Assembly (NCBI GenBank): GCA_965153455.1
Contig: OZ234495.1
Coordinates: 24,548,875-24,612,874, forward strand
From: Sphagnum compactum
Lineage: Eukaryota > Bryophyta > Sphagnopsida > Sphagnales
Direction: 5' to 3'
Length of the DNA: 64,000 nt
Part shown: positions 1 to 12,291 of the stretch, in pieces
Layout: the number at the start of each line of letters is the position of its first letter
Numbering within the stretch: position 1 is the stretch's first letter
Program-made: the position numbers and the translations under genes
Notes under the pieces: model-generated
What the model was told of the DNA's origin: nothing
Seen by the model: only the letters and a program-made list of their open reading frames with translations
The model's database searches: none

Positions 1-3000
1 AAAATGAAAAACATTAATCATCCTTTTACATTGTTGGTTATTAATTAAAAACTATGATAGAAATCTAGTGAATTTTGAATCTTTTGTTTATTGGAAAATC
101 CTTACAATGTAAGTTAACATCAAATAATTTAGGTCAAAAATTTGAAAAGATTTTCCCAAATAAAAACATGAATCAATCATATTTTTTAAAATTTGAATTT
201 AATGAAAATTTCTAATTCAAGCTTTCACAATTTTATTCACATTAAAAAAATCTTCAAGCCCCCCCACCTTTAACTATATAAAGTGAATTATTACTACCAT
301 GGTTTTTATTTTCAATTTTGTGTTATTAAGAATTTGGCAAATTTTCCCAAAAAATTAGTAAAATTAATTGAATTTACATTATAAAAACAGTTTTTTTTCA
401 CAAAAATTTCCCAATTTTTTTGTTGAATACTCACTGCATACCATTATGCAATGTGACCATTTCCTTGAAGGAAAAATATGTATAAACTACAAACTACAAA
501 GTTCAAACCATGAACCCAATACATGAGGAAAACACAACTACATACCATAATACCTTGAACTTAATACTAGTGTTTTTTTCAATAAGTTTTGTTCTTTCTT
601 AGATTTTAAAAACAATTATTTTCCCAATGTAAAATTTAATCATTAAAGAAAAATTCAAACAAATTCACAAAGATTTTGAGATCATAAAATTGGAAAAAGA
701 AAAGCAACAACAACAATGAAAAGCAAAAAAAAACCTTGCCAAATATTTGGGGGAAGAAAAATTATATACCTTCAACAATAAACAGTGAATCCAAAACATG
801 GGGAAATAACTAGATACATTAAGCTTCCAACCTTGAATTCAATAAAGGGGTAAAGAAACTACTTACATTAACCATGAACTTTGGTTTGAATTTATAAAAA
901 ATTGCTATTCTAAATTAAAGAATATTTCAAAATATAAAAGCAATGGATTCCAAATTTTTGAAAATCATAATAAAAAAATCTCGGTTAATTGGTAATGGTT
1001 ATTCCAAACCCTTACAAAATTGATGGTTTTCATGAAAGAATTAACAATGAACTTGTAGTTTTATGTTCGATTATTTGATTTTTTTCAAAACAATGAGGAC
1101 AATGGTTACTACCCAACATTGATAGATAGTAGATAATTAAATTGTAAACTTAAAGGACAAAAAAAAGAAGGAAGAAAAAATATCAAAAAAATGTTACTTT
1201 TTTAAAGGTTTATAAATAATTGATAATGATGTTCCCAAACAAATAGAATTATAGCACCAAGATTGGTTACCAGAGGTAAGAATTGCAAATATTAATAGAT
1301 TATGGCATATGGGTAAAAGGATGGGTAAGTATGGAAATAAATAATTCAACTTATGGGCCTTACTTTGAAGATTTTTGACTAGGGACATAAGCTTGAACTC
1401 ATGTGAATAATTTAATTAATTATTTTGAGTTAGAAGAAGATTCCACATAATTTAATGACTTTTTTAGAGGAATGATGATAGATCTAGAATGGTAGTATGT
1501 GACATAATATTATTGCCTTGTAGTTTATGAATGAGAATGTTTAATGAAGCTAATAATTGATCCGTTTATCTTTTTAACTTAAGTGGTTGTGGGTGGAGCT
1601 TCAATCTCATATTCTCATATTCATAATTTCATGTTACTTTGTATTAAGCCTTTGAAATAATTGAATCCTTTTATGTAACAAACCTATGCCACAATCAACT
1701 TATACGTTTTTTTTATAATTATGGTAGTGTTCACAAAAAACAAACATATGTGTTTTAGGTGAACGATCTTCATAAAACAAAGTTCTTAAATGCATGTGAT
1801 GAACTCCCCATTGGGTGTAATCAACATAGAGACCAAGTTTTAAACACATTGGTGATCCTAGCCCAAAAGTATGTAAGTTTCATCTCTTGTATTCTTCATG
1901 GGTCGTTAGTAATGCAACCTGCTTATGTGATAGTCGGGGTTCAATAATAGGGACTTCAATAATAACAATTCAAAATTAACCTTCATAAGGTTGGACCTTT
2001 CCTAAACTACATGGTGAATGCAGGGTATGGTGGCTCACTTTGTGCGTTTCGCACATGATTTTTACAAGGTACCATTAGTTTGAACACTTATGACCAAGAA
2101 AAAAAAAAAGTTTAGATTTGTCAATTGGCCATTATATCTAGGTTAACAACTTGATTATTAATATATATGTACAATTTTTTTTCAAAAATTGTACATTCAT
2201 TTTTAATAATGAACTTACAAAATTAAAATTATGGACTAACCAACTGATTGGAATGAAATAAGATTAAAATCTTGACATTGAATTTCACTTCAACCATTTA
2301 TAGGGACATTTATTGCAATGATATAATTTGACATAATAAATTCATATGTGGAACTCCTTGCTTCAAAAACCTAAGCGAAGATTAAGTTATGGACTTTTGA
2401 ATGATCAAAAGTGAGAATTTTCCTCATAAGTCCCTATAAGTTACAATTTTTTTAATTTATTTTTCCCTATAAAAAATGACATTAAAATATCTAGGTGGGC
2501 AACCCTTTATATTGAGTTTATTAGTTTAAACCATTATGTGACCCTTATTTAATTAATGATATAATACTAGATGATCATTTTAACACTATCTAATAAACTT
2601 TTATGAAATTTTTTAATCACCAAATTGAGCCACCATACCATGCATTCACTTTACAACACCAATGTTTTTAAAATTCTGAAACATTTCCTTAAAAGAACTA
2701 AAATCAATGGTTATTAACAAAATCAAATATCCATCCAACACTAATAAATATCAATGTTGGGAGTTTCTCACTTTTTGGAACCTAGAACTAGTGGGTAATG
2801 GTAAGGTGTATGTTTACTTTTGATTGACGAATATCAAAATCAATAAACCAATGTTGGCCCTTGACTAGAGGTTCCCAAAAATCGTAGAACCAAGTTCGAC
2901 CTTTAATCAAGGCTCTAAGAAAATCAAAGAACTGGTCAAAAGAGTTTGCCATAGACATTTTGCTAGTTTAAATGAGACTCGTCAATTCTTTGATTGCTTC

Positions 3001-4260
3001 AAAAACCTAGAATTAGGGGTTCTTTTGATTCTAAAGAACAAGAATTGAAGGTTGTGAGATTTCGATTTTTTTTCAAAATACTTCAACTAGTAATTATGAT
3101 TTATAATCATAAAAAAATCAACACTAATGGTTAATTTACAAAATCAAATGTCCACCCAACAACGATAGATAATCAATACCATAAACATAATAAAAAAACA
3201 AAAAAAGGAGGCAAAAATATTTTTTAAAAAAAGGAATAAAAGGCAACAAGTTTTTTTTTTTTTTTTTTGTCCCCCAAAAAATTGAAACTAATGGTTCTCA
3301 CCCAAAACCAGTGGTTGTTAAATTAAAAAAATACTTACCCAACACCGGTCAATAGTTGATACCTTAAACCCTAAACTTAAGGAAAAAAAGAAAAGAAAAG
3401 AAAAAAGGACCTCATTTCTCAAGGGTTTTGAAATAACTGTGTTATTAGTGATTCTTCTATTATGGCTTCTTTTCCAAGAAGATTAGGGTTTAGGGTTATC
3501 GAATTCTAAAAACATTTTTACCAATATAAAAAACTAGAACTAGCAGTTATTAACAAAATAAAAATACCCACCCAACATTGGTATTGAGATGATGCTTTAA
3601 ACCTTAAACATGAAAAACTAGAAAAATAAATAAAAATTAGGATATTTGGTGTAGGGATTAGCTTTGAGGCCACAAGCATTACATCGTAAAAATCAGGTTC
3701 TTTATTTAAATGAAACAAAAATTGTGATATCCAATGAAAACCAAATATAGGTATCAAAGTTTAAAAAAACCAATAATGTAAAAAAAAATTTAACTTAGGC
3801 ATTTCAAAAAACCAAGAGGTAGGTGTTTTAGACAAGTAATTATTAAAATTTTGGGTTTCTCTCTCATCAAAATTTGGAGTTTTGCACATTTGAATTTCCT
3901 CTTTGTTGTATAAGTTTTTTTCTCCAATTTTGGTCTATTTAATTTTTAAAGAATGGATGTGTATTGATTTTTGTCTATTGACAAACTCCGAATTTTCTTG
4001 GTGCTTCAATTTTTCTGGTGCATGTGCTTCTTTTGAAACCATAACCCTAAATTTTAACCGCACCCAAAAACCACACCCACTTCAACAACCCTAAACCCTA
4101 TACATGATAATTGTCATAAATTGAGGAATTTTTTTTTCAACCATACCCAAAGGTTCTGGATTTAAAATAAAATAAAATATAAAATTCAAAACCTTAACCA
4201 AAAGAGTAACCCAAGGCACAACACTGATTTTAAGATAAAGAAGGTAAAATCAGGGATAAT
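1..4260. other. AT-rich intergenic DNA, no gene seen
   Basis: No open reading frame here has coding character; the longest are short and AT-driven. The stretch holds poly-A/T runs, many short direct repeats and several copies of a small motif with the core ACCCAACA followed by GATA/GGTA-like bases (near 1110, 2737, 3155, 3336 and 3572). Short CCCTAAA telomere-type units occur near 3365 and 4088. I see nothing that supports an RNA gene. Confidence 0.7.
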
Positions 4261-4267
4261 AAGAAGA

Positions 4268-4500
4268 AGATAGGTGGGAAAAGGGGGTAATCAATAAGTA
4301 GACAGGTAAAAAAGGGATATATTAGGTAGCTCGGTGGGAAAAGGGTTTAGGTAAGTAGAAAAAGGCTATAATAGATAGATAGGTGGGAAAAGGGTTTGGG
4401 TAAGTAGAAAAAGGCTATAATAGATAGGTAGGTAACAAAAGGGGATAACAGGTAGGTAGGTAGGTAAGTAAGTAGGTAGTTAGGTAGGTAGAAAAATAGG
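4268..4500. repeat. 49-bp tandem repeat and TAGG tetranucleotide array upstream of the hydrolase gene
   Basis: A unit beginning GGTGGGAAAAGGG recurs at 4273, 4333 and 4382. The last two copies are nearly identical at a 49-bp spacing, each followed by GTAAGTAGAAAAAGGCTATA. From about 4440 it passes into degenerate TAGG/TAAG tetranucleotides and a G-rich run. It lies 330-560 bp before the hydrolase start codon, so it sits in or next to that promoter. Confidence 0.8.
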
Positions 4501-4651
4501 GGGGGTGGGTCGGTGGTCAGAGGTGGGTCAGTAGACAGGGTCCATGAATCCACCGTCTCTCCAACTAATTTAGCGGCACCCGTCTCTAATTTAGCGGCTG
4601 ATCTCTCGTGCTCGCATGTTGTTGCAAGAAGGCAACCCTGTTTGGCCCCAT

Positions 4652-4654
<3 letters not shown>

Positions 4655-4689
<35 letters not shown>
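4655..4689 (+). repeat. (CT)n microsatellite in the hydrolase 5' leader
   Basis: A pure CT run of about 17 units lies roughly 140 bp upstream of the ATG at 4828. CT/GA runs also lie close to the starts of three other genes in this window. In plants, GA/CT runs near promoters can bind BASIC PENTACYSTEINE proteins; that role here is inference only. Confidence 0.8.
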
Positions 4690-4692
<3 letters not shown>

Positions 4693-4827
4693 TGTCTTTG
4701 GCGCTGCGTGCGATTGTGTGTGTCTCCGCGCGGGGTTGACAAGCTACTGGTTGTTGCTAATTTTGTTTTACTGCAGAACCACCACCAGCAGGAGGACGAG
4801 GAGCAGGAGGAAGAGGGACCTTTGGTG

Positions 4828-7749
4828 ATGGAGCCGGAGGAAGAGGCGAAGTTCATAACGCTGCAGGATGGGAGAAGATTGGCATACCGGGAGCAAGGAG
4901 TGACGCCGCCGGAAGTAGCGCACCGCACTTTGCTGGTGCTGCATGGAATCGCCTCGTCTCGTCTCGCAGGCATGCCTGGTAATTAATCAGAACACACGAA
5001 ATTACATGAATCCAACAACAATCCCTCTACATACAGGAACGAGTTCCTATCCTCCTCATCATCTCTCCAGTTTGCTGCAATATCATGACGATGCCAACCA
5101 TTATCGTTTCCATCTTTCTTGCGATTCTTCTTCCGTTTGACTGTTTGTTTGCTGTTCTTCCTGTTGCTGGAATTTAGCTCCTACTGGTTGTTGCTATTGT
5201 TATTGTGATTCCGGTTCTTGTTATTGTTATTGTATATTTCTTGTACTTGTTATTGTTGCGGTTGTTCTTGTTGTTTTTTTTTGTTATCGCTGTGGTGGTT
5301 GTTGTTGTGTGAATCTTGACAGCTGCATGTGGACACTGCTGCTATTTTTTTTCCCTCCTGTATCACATGGGGAAGGAATCAGGATATAGAGAACATTGCT
5401 TGCAAATTCGGAAGAAAACGTTATTGCAATTGAACCGAAATTGGGGGAAAATGTGATAGAGATTCTGTGATGATGATGATGAGCAATGCAAATTTTGAAC
5501 TACTGAATCCAACAACAATGCTCTATTCCTCTTATTATTTTTATTATTCCGAGATTCTTTGATCCATGTTCAGGAGTCCTTCAGAGGTCCAAAAACTTCA
5601 ACCTTTTTTCCTTGCATGGAATTTTCTTGCCAAACTGGTGAAAATTTATCAAGAATTTCGTACACAAAAAAAATTAGGGTCTGATTATTTTTGGGGTGGT
5701 TATAATGTATTGCAGGGGTGGATGAGGATTTGCTGAGGGAACTGAGTGTGAGACTGGTGGCAATAGACCGGCCTGGTTATGGCAGAAGTGACAAACATCC
5801 GACACAAACATTTGCAACATTTGCAGCCGACATTGCTCAACTTGCTGACCTCTTGGAGCTTGGAGAAAGAATCTGGCTACTAGGTTATTCATGCGGTGGT
5901 GCTTATTGCTGGGGAGCTGCATATTATATTCCTCATCGCATTGCTGGAATTGCAATGTGGGCACCTGTTGGCAATTACTGGTGGAAGGTTTGGAATTTAA
6001 GTCCTTTCTAATTGTTTCTCACAATGACAATAATTTTGCTCATGTTCATCAATCAACTACAGTAGTTCTGTTTGTTTGGGTGCTGAGAACTTTTTTACTT
6101 CTGTGAGCTGTGGGAATATCAGAGTGGATGAAAATCAGAAAATTTTCTTGTGATTGTAATCTTTTTCTCTCATTTGCAATTTATCATTTCTATGAGAAGA
6201 ATCCAATGCAGAGAGATCTCAACACAACAAGAACACAAACTTGACTACAAAAACTTTTAAAGCAAATCTCTTAAACTCTTTCTGTCTGTCTGTCTGTCTG
6301 TGGGGGTAGGACATATCAGAGGCTGACAGAAGCATTGTGTTTGGATCAAGTCTTAACAAAGACTCGAGGAGGGAGCTTTCCATCATCAGAAAGTTGCCTC
6401 CATGGGTTCTACATATGTATGCACGTCATGTTCTTTTGCGTTCAGTGGGACCAAAACATGTTGAAGCAGCAAGTGCCAAACTCTCACCCCCAGACATTCG
6501 CTATCTAGAGAAGCCTCTAGCATATGAGGGTCTTATCAGGTACTTCAAAGGGAGATCTTCCTGAAAGTCTGTTCTCTCTCTCTCCCTGTCTCTCTCTGTG
6601 TGCTGGTAAACTCACTTGGAATTTTTATGCCATATTGTAGCACTTGTGCCCTTTCTTTACTGATCTCTGCACTAATTTGCTCAATATTAACAATTAGCTG
6701 CACTCAATTCTTTTGAGCTTCATATTAGCTGCACTCAATATTTGCAGCACTGATTCTCTGCACTCAATTGTGTGCTGCTAATATGCTCAATATGCTCAAT
6801 TGGTCAATTGAGTGCTGCACTAATATGAAGCTCAGTTCTTTTGCAAAGAATATGATTGTATGATCTGCAGATGTCTCAGTAGACCAGATAGCTCCATTCC
6901 AGCATGGGTTTGGACTTTGGACTTCATAGAAAACCTTCCAATTCATTTTTGTTTAGATGTCACCTTGCAAAGAAGTGTTTGCTGATTTTAAATCGTACCA
7001 AGGGCATTTTTGTGCCACTGGATTTGTCAAACCAGTAGAAGTGTGTTCTTACAGGATATGATCATAAGAATCATCAATTTATGGCAAGTTTTTTGTTTTG
7101 CAGGGACAACATTGAGTCTGCCAAGCAGAAGTACTTTGGGTTTGGTCACGATCTGTATCTTATTACGCATCATTGGGGCTTCGAGATCACTGATGTGCCA
7201 AAAGTGTTTCATGGTCCATTGCATATCTGGAGTGGCGATGAGGATTCGCTTGTCCCATTCAATCTCCAGCAATGCATAAAAAAACTGGTCAGCAGCTGTT
7301 TCTCTTGTTGCTTAGTGTAACATGTGTCAGAGTTCAGTATGAAGGCAAATTTGTGATGTACTTAAAGCTCACGATTACGAAACCGGCTGGGAGAAGGGAT
7401 TTGTGCACTGTGGCAAGGGAGAGGAGCTAGAGAGTTGTTCCTAACATCATGTGTTGTTTCTTATGTGGATGGCCAACAGATTCCAGAGCTGGTTCACCTC
7501 CATCCTTTGCCAGGAGAGGGTCATTTATCTGCATTCTGTTACAATGATAAGATTCACTGTGAGACATTGACAACTCTTTTCGGGGTTTCTGGAGGCAGCA
7601 GAGCTACAGAGCATGTGGGTGATAATCCTGAAGAACTGGAGAAGACAGGATCACCAGATGTTATCGTGGTAAAAGGTGCAGAACTACAGCAGGAAGATGC
7701 TAGAGCTCAGGCTCCACAAATGTCTTATTTCCAATTAAGTCCACTTTGA
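4828..7749 (+). CDS. alpha/beta-hydrolase fold protein (5 exons, 368 aa)
   Basis: Exons 4828-4978, 5716-5987, 6310-6539, 7104-7287 and 7480-7749 join in phase with GT/AG borders to 368 codons plus TGA. The product has the alpha/beta-hydrolase order: oxyanion segment LLVLHGIASSR (residues about 35-45), DRPGYGRS after strand 4, nucleophile elbow GYSCGG with Ser109, acid in GDEDSLVP (Asp265 most likely) and catalytic His294 in PGEGHLS. A full triad points to an active hydrolase, but substrate and compartment cannot be read from the sequence. No signal peptide or clear membrane segment is visible; residues 2-9 are acidic. The ATG at 4828 is the first in frame in the leader and starts the conserved KFITLQDGRRLAYRE block. 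The acidic tail after the His (about 70 residues) is poorly conserved. Intron 3 carries an inverted repeat. I know similar uncharacterised plant hydrolases but give no symbol. Confidence 0.9.
6715..6833. repeat. Inverted repeat in hydrolase intron 3
   Basis: The arm 6715-6739 (GAGCTTCATATTAGCTGCAC and on) has its reverse complement, with small mismatches, at 6807-6833. The roughly 67-bp spacer is itself made of TGCACTCAAT / ATTGAGTGC units in both orientations. The transcript could fold here; it may be a small foldback element. Confidence 0.75.
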
Positions 7750-9440
7750 GTTCGCATCTGTGAGGAGCCTCCAAAAGCAAATTGCTTGTACTGTGCAGTA
7801 AGAGAGACACAGAGGCTGTATAAGCTCTCTAAAAGCAGGCAGGCAGCACAAAACATCCTGCAAAGAGATCAGCTCATCTGAGGTTTCGTGGTGTTCAACA
7901 TATTGCTTGATCATAGAGTTTACATATATTTCTGCATTCAAAATTTGCCACACAACAAGGCTCTTTGTGTGTGGCAGCTAGCAGGTTGCAAGCAGTATAT
8001 GATGTAATCACATCCAGTTACTTCACAAGCTATATCTATCTCACATTGCGGTGTAATGCTTTGGGAAGGGGGATGAAGAAATCAAGTCTCCTTGGATTCA
8101 TACACAAATCATGAAGTAGTTTATGTTCATTCCTTTCAGATGGTCATTGGTGGAGGAGAAGAAGGTAAATGTTCTTGAACCACCATCGAAGTACTTTCAG
8201 CACATGAAGTGATTCATCTTTGATTCATAAGTTGCACTCTCTCTTCATAAGGACACTTACAAATATCTGTCTGCAGTGCTCTTGGGGTCCAATCCTAGTT
8301 TCCATTTGCACATGGGTTCATGTTGGAAGTGCAATTTCTTCTTCATGCATCAGAAGCTTGATGGTGTGTTGTGCATACTTAGTGCAAAATTACTCTTTTC
8401 TTTCCCCCACCTCAACTGCAGGAATTTCAGGAAATTTTTATTTTGATTCGCAGAGTGAAAAATCATATATATATATATTCATCAAGAAGATGCGAGAATG
8501 GTAAAGGTGCTACGGTAATTATTTTATTTTAAAGATTTCATGTTGGAAAATAGAATACTTCAGAGTATTCGAAAAGATTGTTTATTTTCTTTCACACAAT
8601 ATTGTGCTTTGAAATATTATTTTTCGGTCGTGTCACAATTGTACACACATTGTTTTGTCAATAATAAAAAAGCGCTTTGATCTTTGGTGAAAAATGGGAT
8701 ATTGTGAGTGCAAAATGTTTGATGAATATTATTGTTTAAATTATCAAAAATTAACATGAGATTTTTTGATTAAAAAAAAATTCAAATATCACTAATTAAA
8801 GCTCTCACTAATTTATTTAATAAGAGCATAAATCTTCCATGCATCCGAGTGCAATTTCATTGTATCACGAAGAGAATTAAAAAGGTAAATGAATTTGAAG
8901 CATTACAAACAAGAAATTTAAAATCATAAAAAAACAAATGCAAACAAAAATCAAGAAATGTAACATAGCAAATTGTTATTGTATTCAAAATGGACGAGAA
9001 TACTTGACATCTTTATTCACTTGCCAAAAAATATTAAATATTTTTCAATTTGCAAGCCAAAAAAAAGCCTTGGAAAATATTATATTATATGTCAAGATAA
9101 AATTTAATATAATTATTCAATTATTCAACATGATATAATTAGTTGTTGGGGAGTTCTCAAAGTTCAATTTTTTAATTTTTTAATTTTTTTCTTTTGTGAT
9201 AGATAGGCATCTTTGATCAGCCCATCACAAAAAATTAAATTAAGCTTTGGACAATCCCAAAATAGGTACTTATGATGTAATTAATTTCCTCCTTGGGTTT
9301 TTTTTTGGGGGCCCTTTTCTTTTTTAATATATAAATACATATAATAATTAATATAAATCCATAATTTTAATTATATTATAAATCAATAATTTTACATGAC
9401 TGGTTTTAATTTGTGGGAAAAATAAAAATAAAAATTACAA
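7750..9440. other. Hydrolase 3' UTR and AT-rich intergenic DNA
   Basis: The first few hundred bases after the TGA at 7747-7749 keep gene-like composition and are probably 3' UTR and its flank. From about 8500 the DNA is AT-rich with no plausible coding frame. An (AT)n run lies at about 8466-8478. No gene or RNA is recognised. Confidence 0.6.
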
Positions 9441-9446
9441 AAAATC

Positions 9447-9790
9447 TCATCTGTTGTTTGCAAAAGGCAAATGGGTTTTTGAGGTTTCTGGATTTGGGTT
9501 TTTTGAGGTTTCTGGATTTGGGTTTTTGAGAATTCTGGATGTTGCTACCATACATGTCTTGCTTTTTGGTTTTGATATTTTTGGCTGTGTTGTTGTCAAA
9601 GGGAATGGGTCTTTGAGGTTTCTGGATTTTGCTGCCATACATGTCTGGTCTTTGAATTTGATTTGTTTTCTCATCTGTTGTTGCCAAAGGGGTCTTTTAG
9701 GTTTCTGGATTTTGCTACTACCATACATGTCTGGTTTTGGTTTTGGTTTTGGTTTTGAGTTTTTCTCTGTTGTTGTTTGAAAAGGGGAGT
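9447..9790 (+). repeat. Minisatellite directly upstream of Y3IP1-like gene
   Basis: Three diverged copies of a unit of about 85-95 bp contain TTTGAGGTTTCTGGATTTTG then CCATACATGTCTGG (copies near 9523-9561, 9611-9648 and 9696-9734). They are linked by CTGTTGTTGYCAAAGGG-like segments (near 9450, 9587, 9674 and 9767). The array ends about 15 bp before the ATG at 9805, so it probably forms most of the 5' leader or core promoter. Confidence 0.8.
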
Positions 9791-9804
9791 GGGGTTTTTG
9801 AGCT

Positions 9805-10867
9805 ATGGCTGCTACCACTACTAGTGCACTGAGTTGTTCCACAAATGTGTTTCCTGTCGCCTCATCCACTACCCATTCCAGCTATCAAAGCTTGCGAGTA
9901 ACGCTAGGAAGATTTGGGCCTACAAGCTCTCAGCAGAAGAATAAGAAGCAGCAGCTTTTTGCTCAATTGGGTCTGTTGCAACTGAAGAGTAGTAGAGGTG
10001 AGCAATGGCAGGAGAGGAGCAGGAGAAAAAGCAGGAGCAATAGAAGTAGACTGCTGCTGCTTTTAGAGAGAATTCCCTGGGATTCATCAAGCATGAGAGC
10101 AATGACAGAAGAAAGTGCAGCAGAAGGTGGTGGTGGTGGTGGTGGTGGTGGTAGTGCTGCTGCTGCTGCTGTGGCAACTACTACTTCAGACAAACTCAGT
10201 GCTGAAGAGGAAGAGGAGGATCAAGCACATGTATCAGAAATTTTTAGAGTGAGCTCACTCCTCTTCTCAGTATCACCCACCACCCAACACAGAGAAATTT
10301 CTCACAAGAATTTTTTTTCCTTGTAGGTATTCTACAGCAAATTGAGAAAGGCAGGAAATTACTTACTAGCTCGGATTCTTCATCAACTTTTATTCTAATT
10401 TTTAGGGTTTCATTATCTCTCTCTGCAATTTGGACATTCGCCATAAACTAAACTTGGATCCACAAACAGATTGCAATGCTGCTTGAGAGAATCATCATCA
10501 TCACTTATTATGTTAGGAAATTGCTATCTGCTTCTTTCTTTCTTGTTGTTTGTTTCAGTTACCATCCTGAGCATGCATGCACTTTCTCGTCTTGGATAGC
10601 TTCAAAGAGCACATCCTCTTACATGTACTCTGGTTTCAAAGAGTAGAAAGAGTGTGTGATGGTTGTTTTTTGCTGTGTTTGTTGTTGCAATTGTTTTCTG
10701 ATAGTTGGCCGTTGGAAAACAGGCATGGGTTTCTGGATGCAACCCACAGGGCAGAAATTGAAGTAAGATTTTTTCTTTTTTTGGGGGGTCTAATTTGAGA
10801 TTGGGGGTTTGCTGCAGGTTCTGGATCTTTTGAAGAAGAAGCGAGACATGAGCTTTGCAGAAGTGGG

Positions 10868-10906
<39 letters not shown>

Positions 10907-12291
10907 GTGGATTTGTAGCTATTGCAATTTTGGTTTTCTAGAACCTGCAGCAGCATTTTAACCTAAATGGAAGCATCATTTGATTGATGGCAATAACCAT
11001 AACCATTTCTGCAGTTTGATGCTTCAAATGCATAATCTTTCATAAAAATGGCATTGTTTTTTTCCTCTTTTTCCTTGGGTTTGGGTTACCTTATTGAGAT
11101 TTGGTCTTTCTATTGCATTTTGTTTTTCCATCTGAACAGGTCAAGTTGACAATTATGATTGAAGATCCACGTGAGGTTCAGCGGCGCCAGGAGCTTGATA
11201 TTGAAGATGGCCGTGGCTGCTCTCGTGAGGATCTGGCAAATGCTCTTGTAGAGGTGACGGGAACATGACTGTTATCATTTCTCTGAGAAAACACTGTTTC
11301 TTATCTTAGTGTATGCTTTGCATTGTTGTTTTGATCATAATTTTCAACTTGAATTTTAAAAGATACCGAATACTGCAAATATGTTGTTGCTGTGCCTTTT
11401 ACACATCCAACACAAATGCTGAAGAAAAAGAAACAATGTGGGTCCTACAGATACAGGGGCTTCTTATTCACTAACCAAGTGGGTTTTTCTTTCTATCGAA
11501 GTCACAACAGCTTGTTTTTCTTTTGTTTCTTTCCTTACTAACTCTAGATGATGGGTGGTTTGTTTGCAATCCAGATCAATGAAGGGAGAATGCCAGCTGA
11601 TAGACTTGTGTTAAGGGAGCTCGCAAAAGAAATGACTGCATGGCCAAACCTGGAGGTTTGGATTGATTCTTTCTTTCTTTTGGCCAAACACTCCTCTCTT
11701 TGTGGCCCCAAAAATTTTCTTATGCTATATGTGTTGTTCTTCATTCAATCCACAAAGTTTGAACACTGGATTGTGTTGTCTGTGCTTCAAGGATGAGCTT
11801 CAAGAGTTGAACCCTGCAGCCAGCCCATATGCAAAAGTGACTCCAACTGGTGTAGACCCAAAATTGGCAGCCCAGCGAGCTCGCATAGATTGGGATGCAG
11901 CAGCAGAGATTCAACCTGGGGCAGAGCAACAGGAACTCACTGACATGGTGCCACCTGCTGTGGTAAAAAAATTTGTCTATCCACTCTCCTATCCTAAACC
12001 CATTTCCATTAAGGTTGTTGTCTTTCTTTCAGCATGAAAGTGGGTTAGGCTGGATAGCATCCCTTGCAAATTGGTTTTGGGTATATGTTAATCCTACTAA
12101 ATAAAAGCCAGTTGGTTGCATCACCTCTAATTATACTTGTCTGGGTTTGGGGTTTAGTCATTAACTAACACACAAAAAGCTTTGTTTGTGTTGGGTTGCA
12201 GGGTTTTAGTCTACTGTATGTTGTGAGTTTCATCCCTATCATCATTGGGGTGACAGTAGTGTTGATCCTCTTCTTCAATTCCCTCCAGTGA
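9805..12291 (+). CDS. Ycf3-interacting protein 1-like chloroplast protein (photosystem I assembly)
   Basis: Supported exons are 9805-10248, about 10705 or 10723-10762, 10818-10862, 11140-11253, 11575-11655, 11792-11962 and 12202-12291. Exons 3-7 are all phase 0. The product has a Ser/Thr/Arg-rich N-terminus without early acidic residues, as in a chloroplast transit peptide, then low-complexity Gly9 and Ala5 runs and a Glu-rich stretch. The conserved core is VLDLLKKKRDMSFAE, VKLTIMIEDPREVQRRQELD, and WPNLE followed by DPKLAAQRARIDWD. It ends in one membrane segment (GFSLLYVVSFIPIIIG...) and FFNSLQ. This order and ending match Y3IP1/CGL59, a thylakoid protein that works with Ycf3 in photosystem I assembly. 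The exon 1-2 junction is unresolved: exon 1 at the best donor ends in phase 0, but exon 2 needs phase 2. An alternative donor at about 10321 (within TTGTAGGT) would fit. The product is about 330 aa. Confidence 0.85.
10870..10902 (+). repeat. (CT)n microsatellite in Y3IP1 intron 3
   Basis: A CT run of about 16 units begins seven bases after the exon 3 donor at 10863. Confidence 0.8.

Noticed and set aside
4347-4973. 208-codon frame on the - strand across the hydrolase leader
   Set aside because: It is the antisense of the TAGG/CT repeats and hydrolase exon 1, and shows simple-repeat translation (Arg-Glu and Tyr-Leu-Pro runs).
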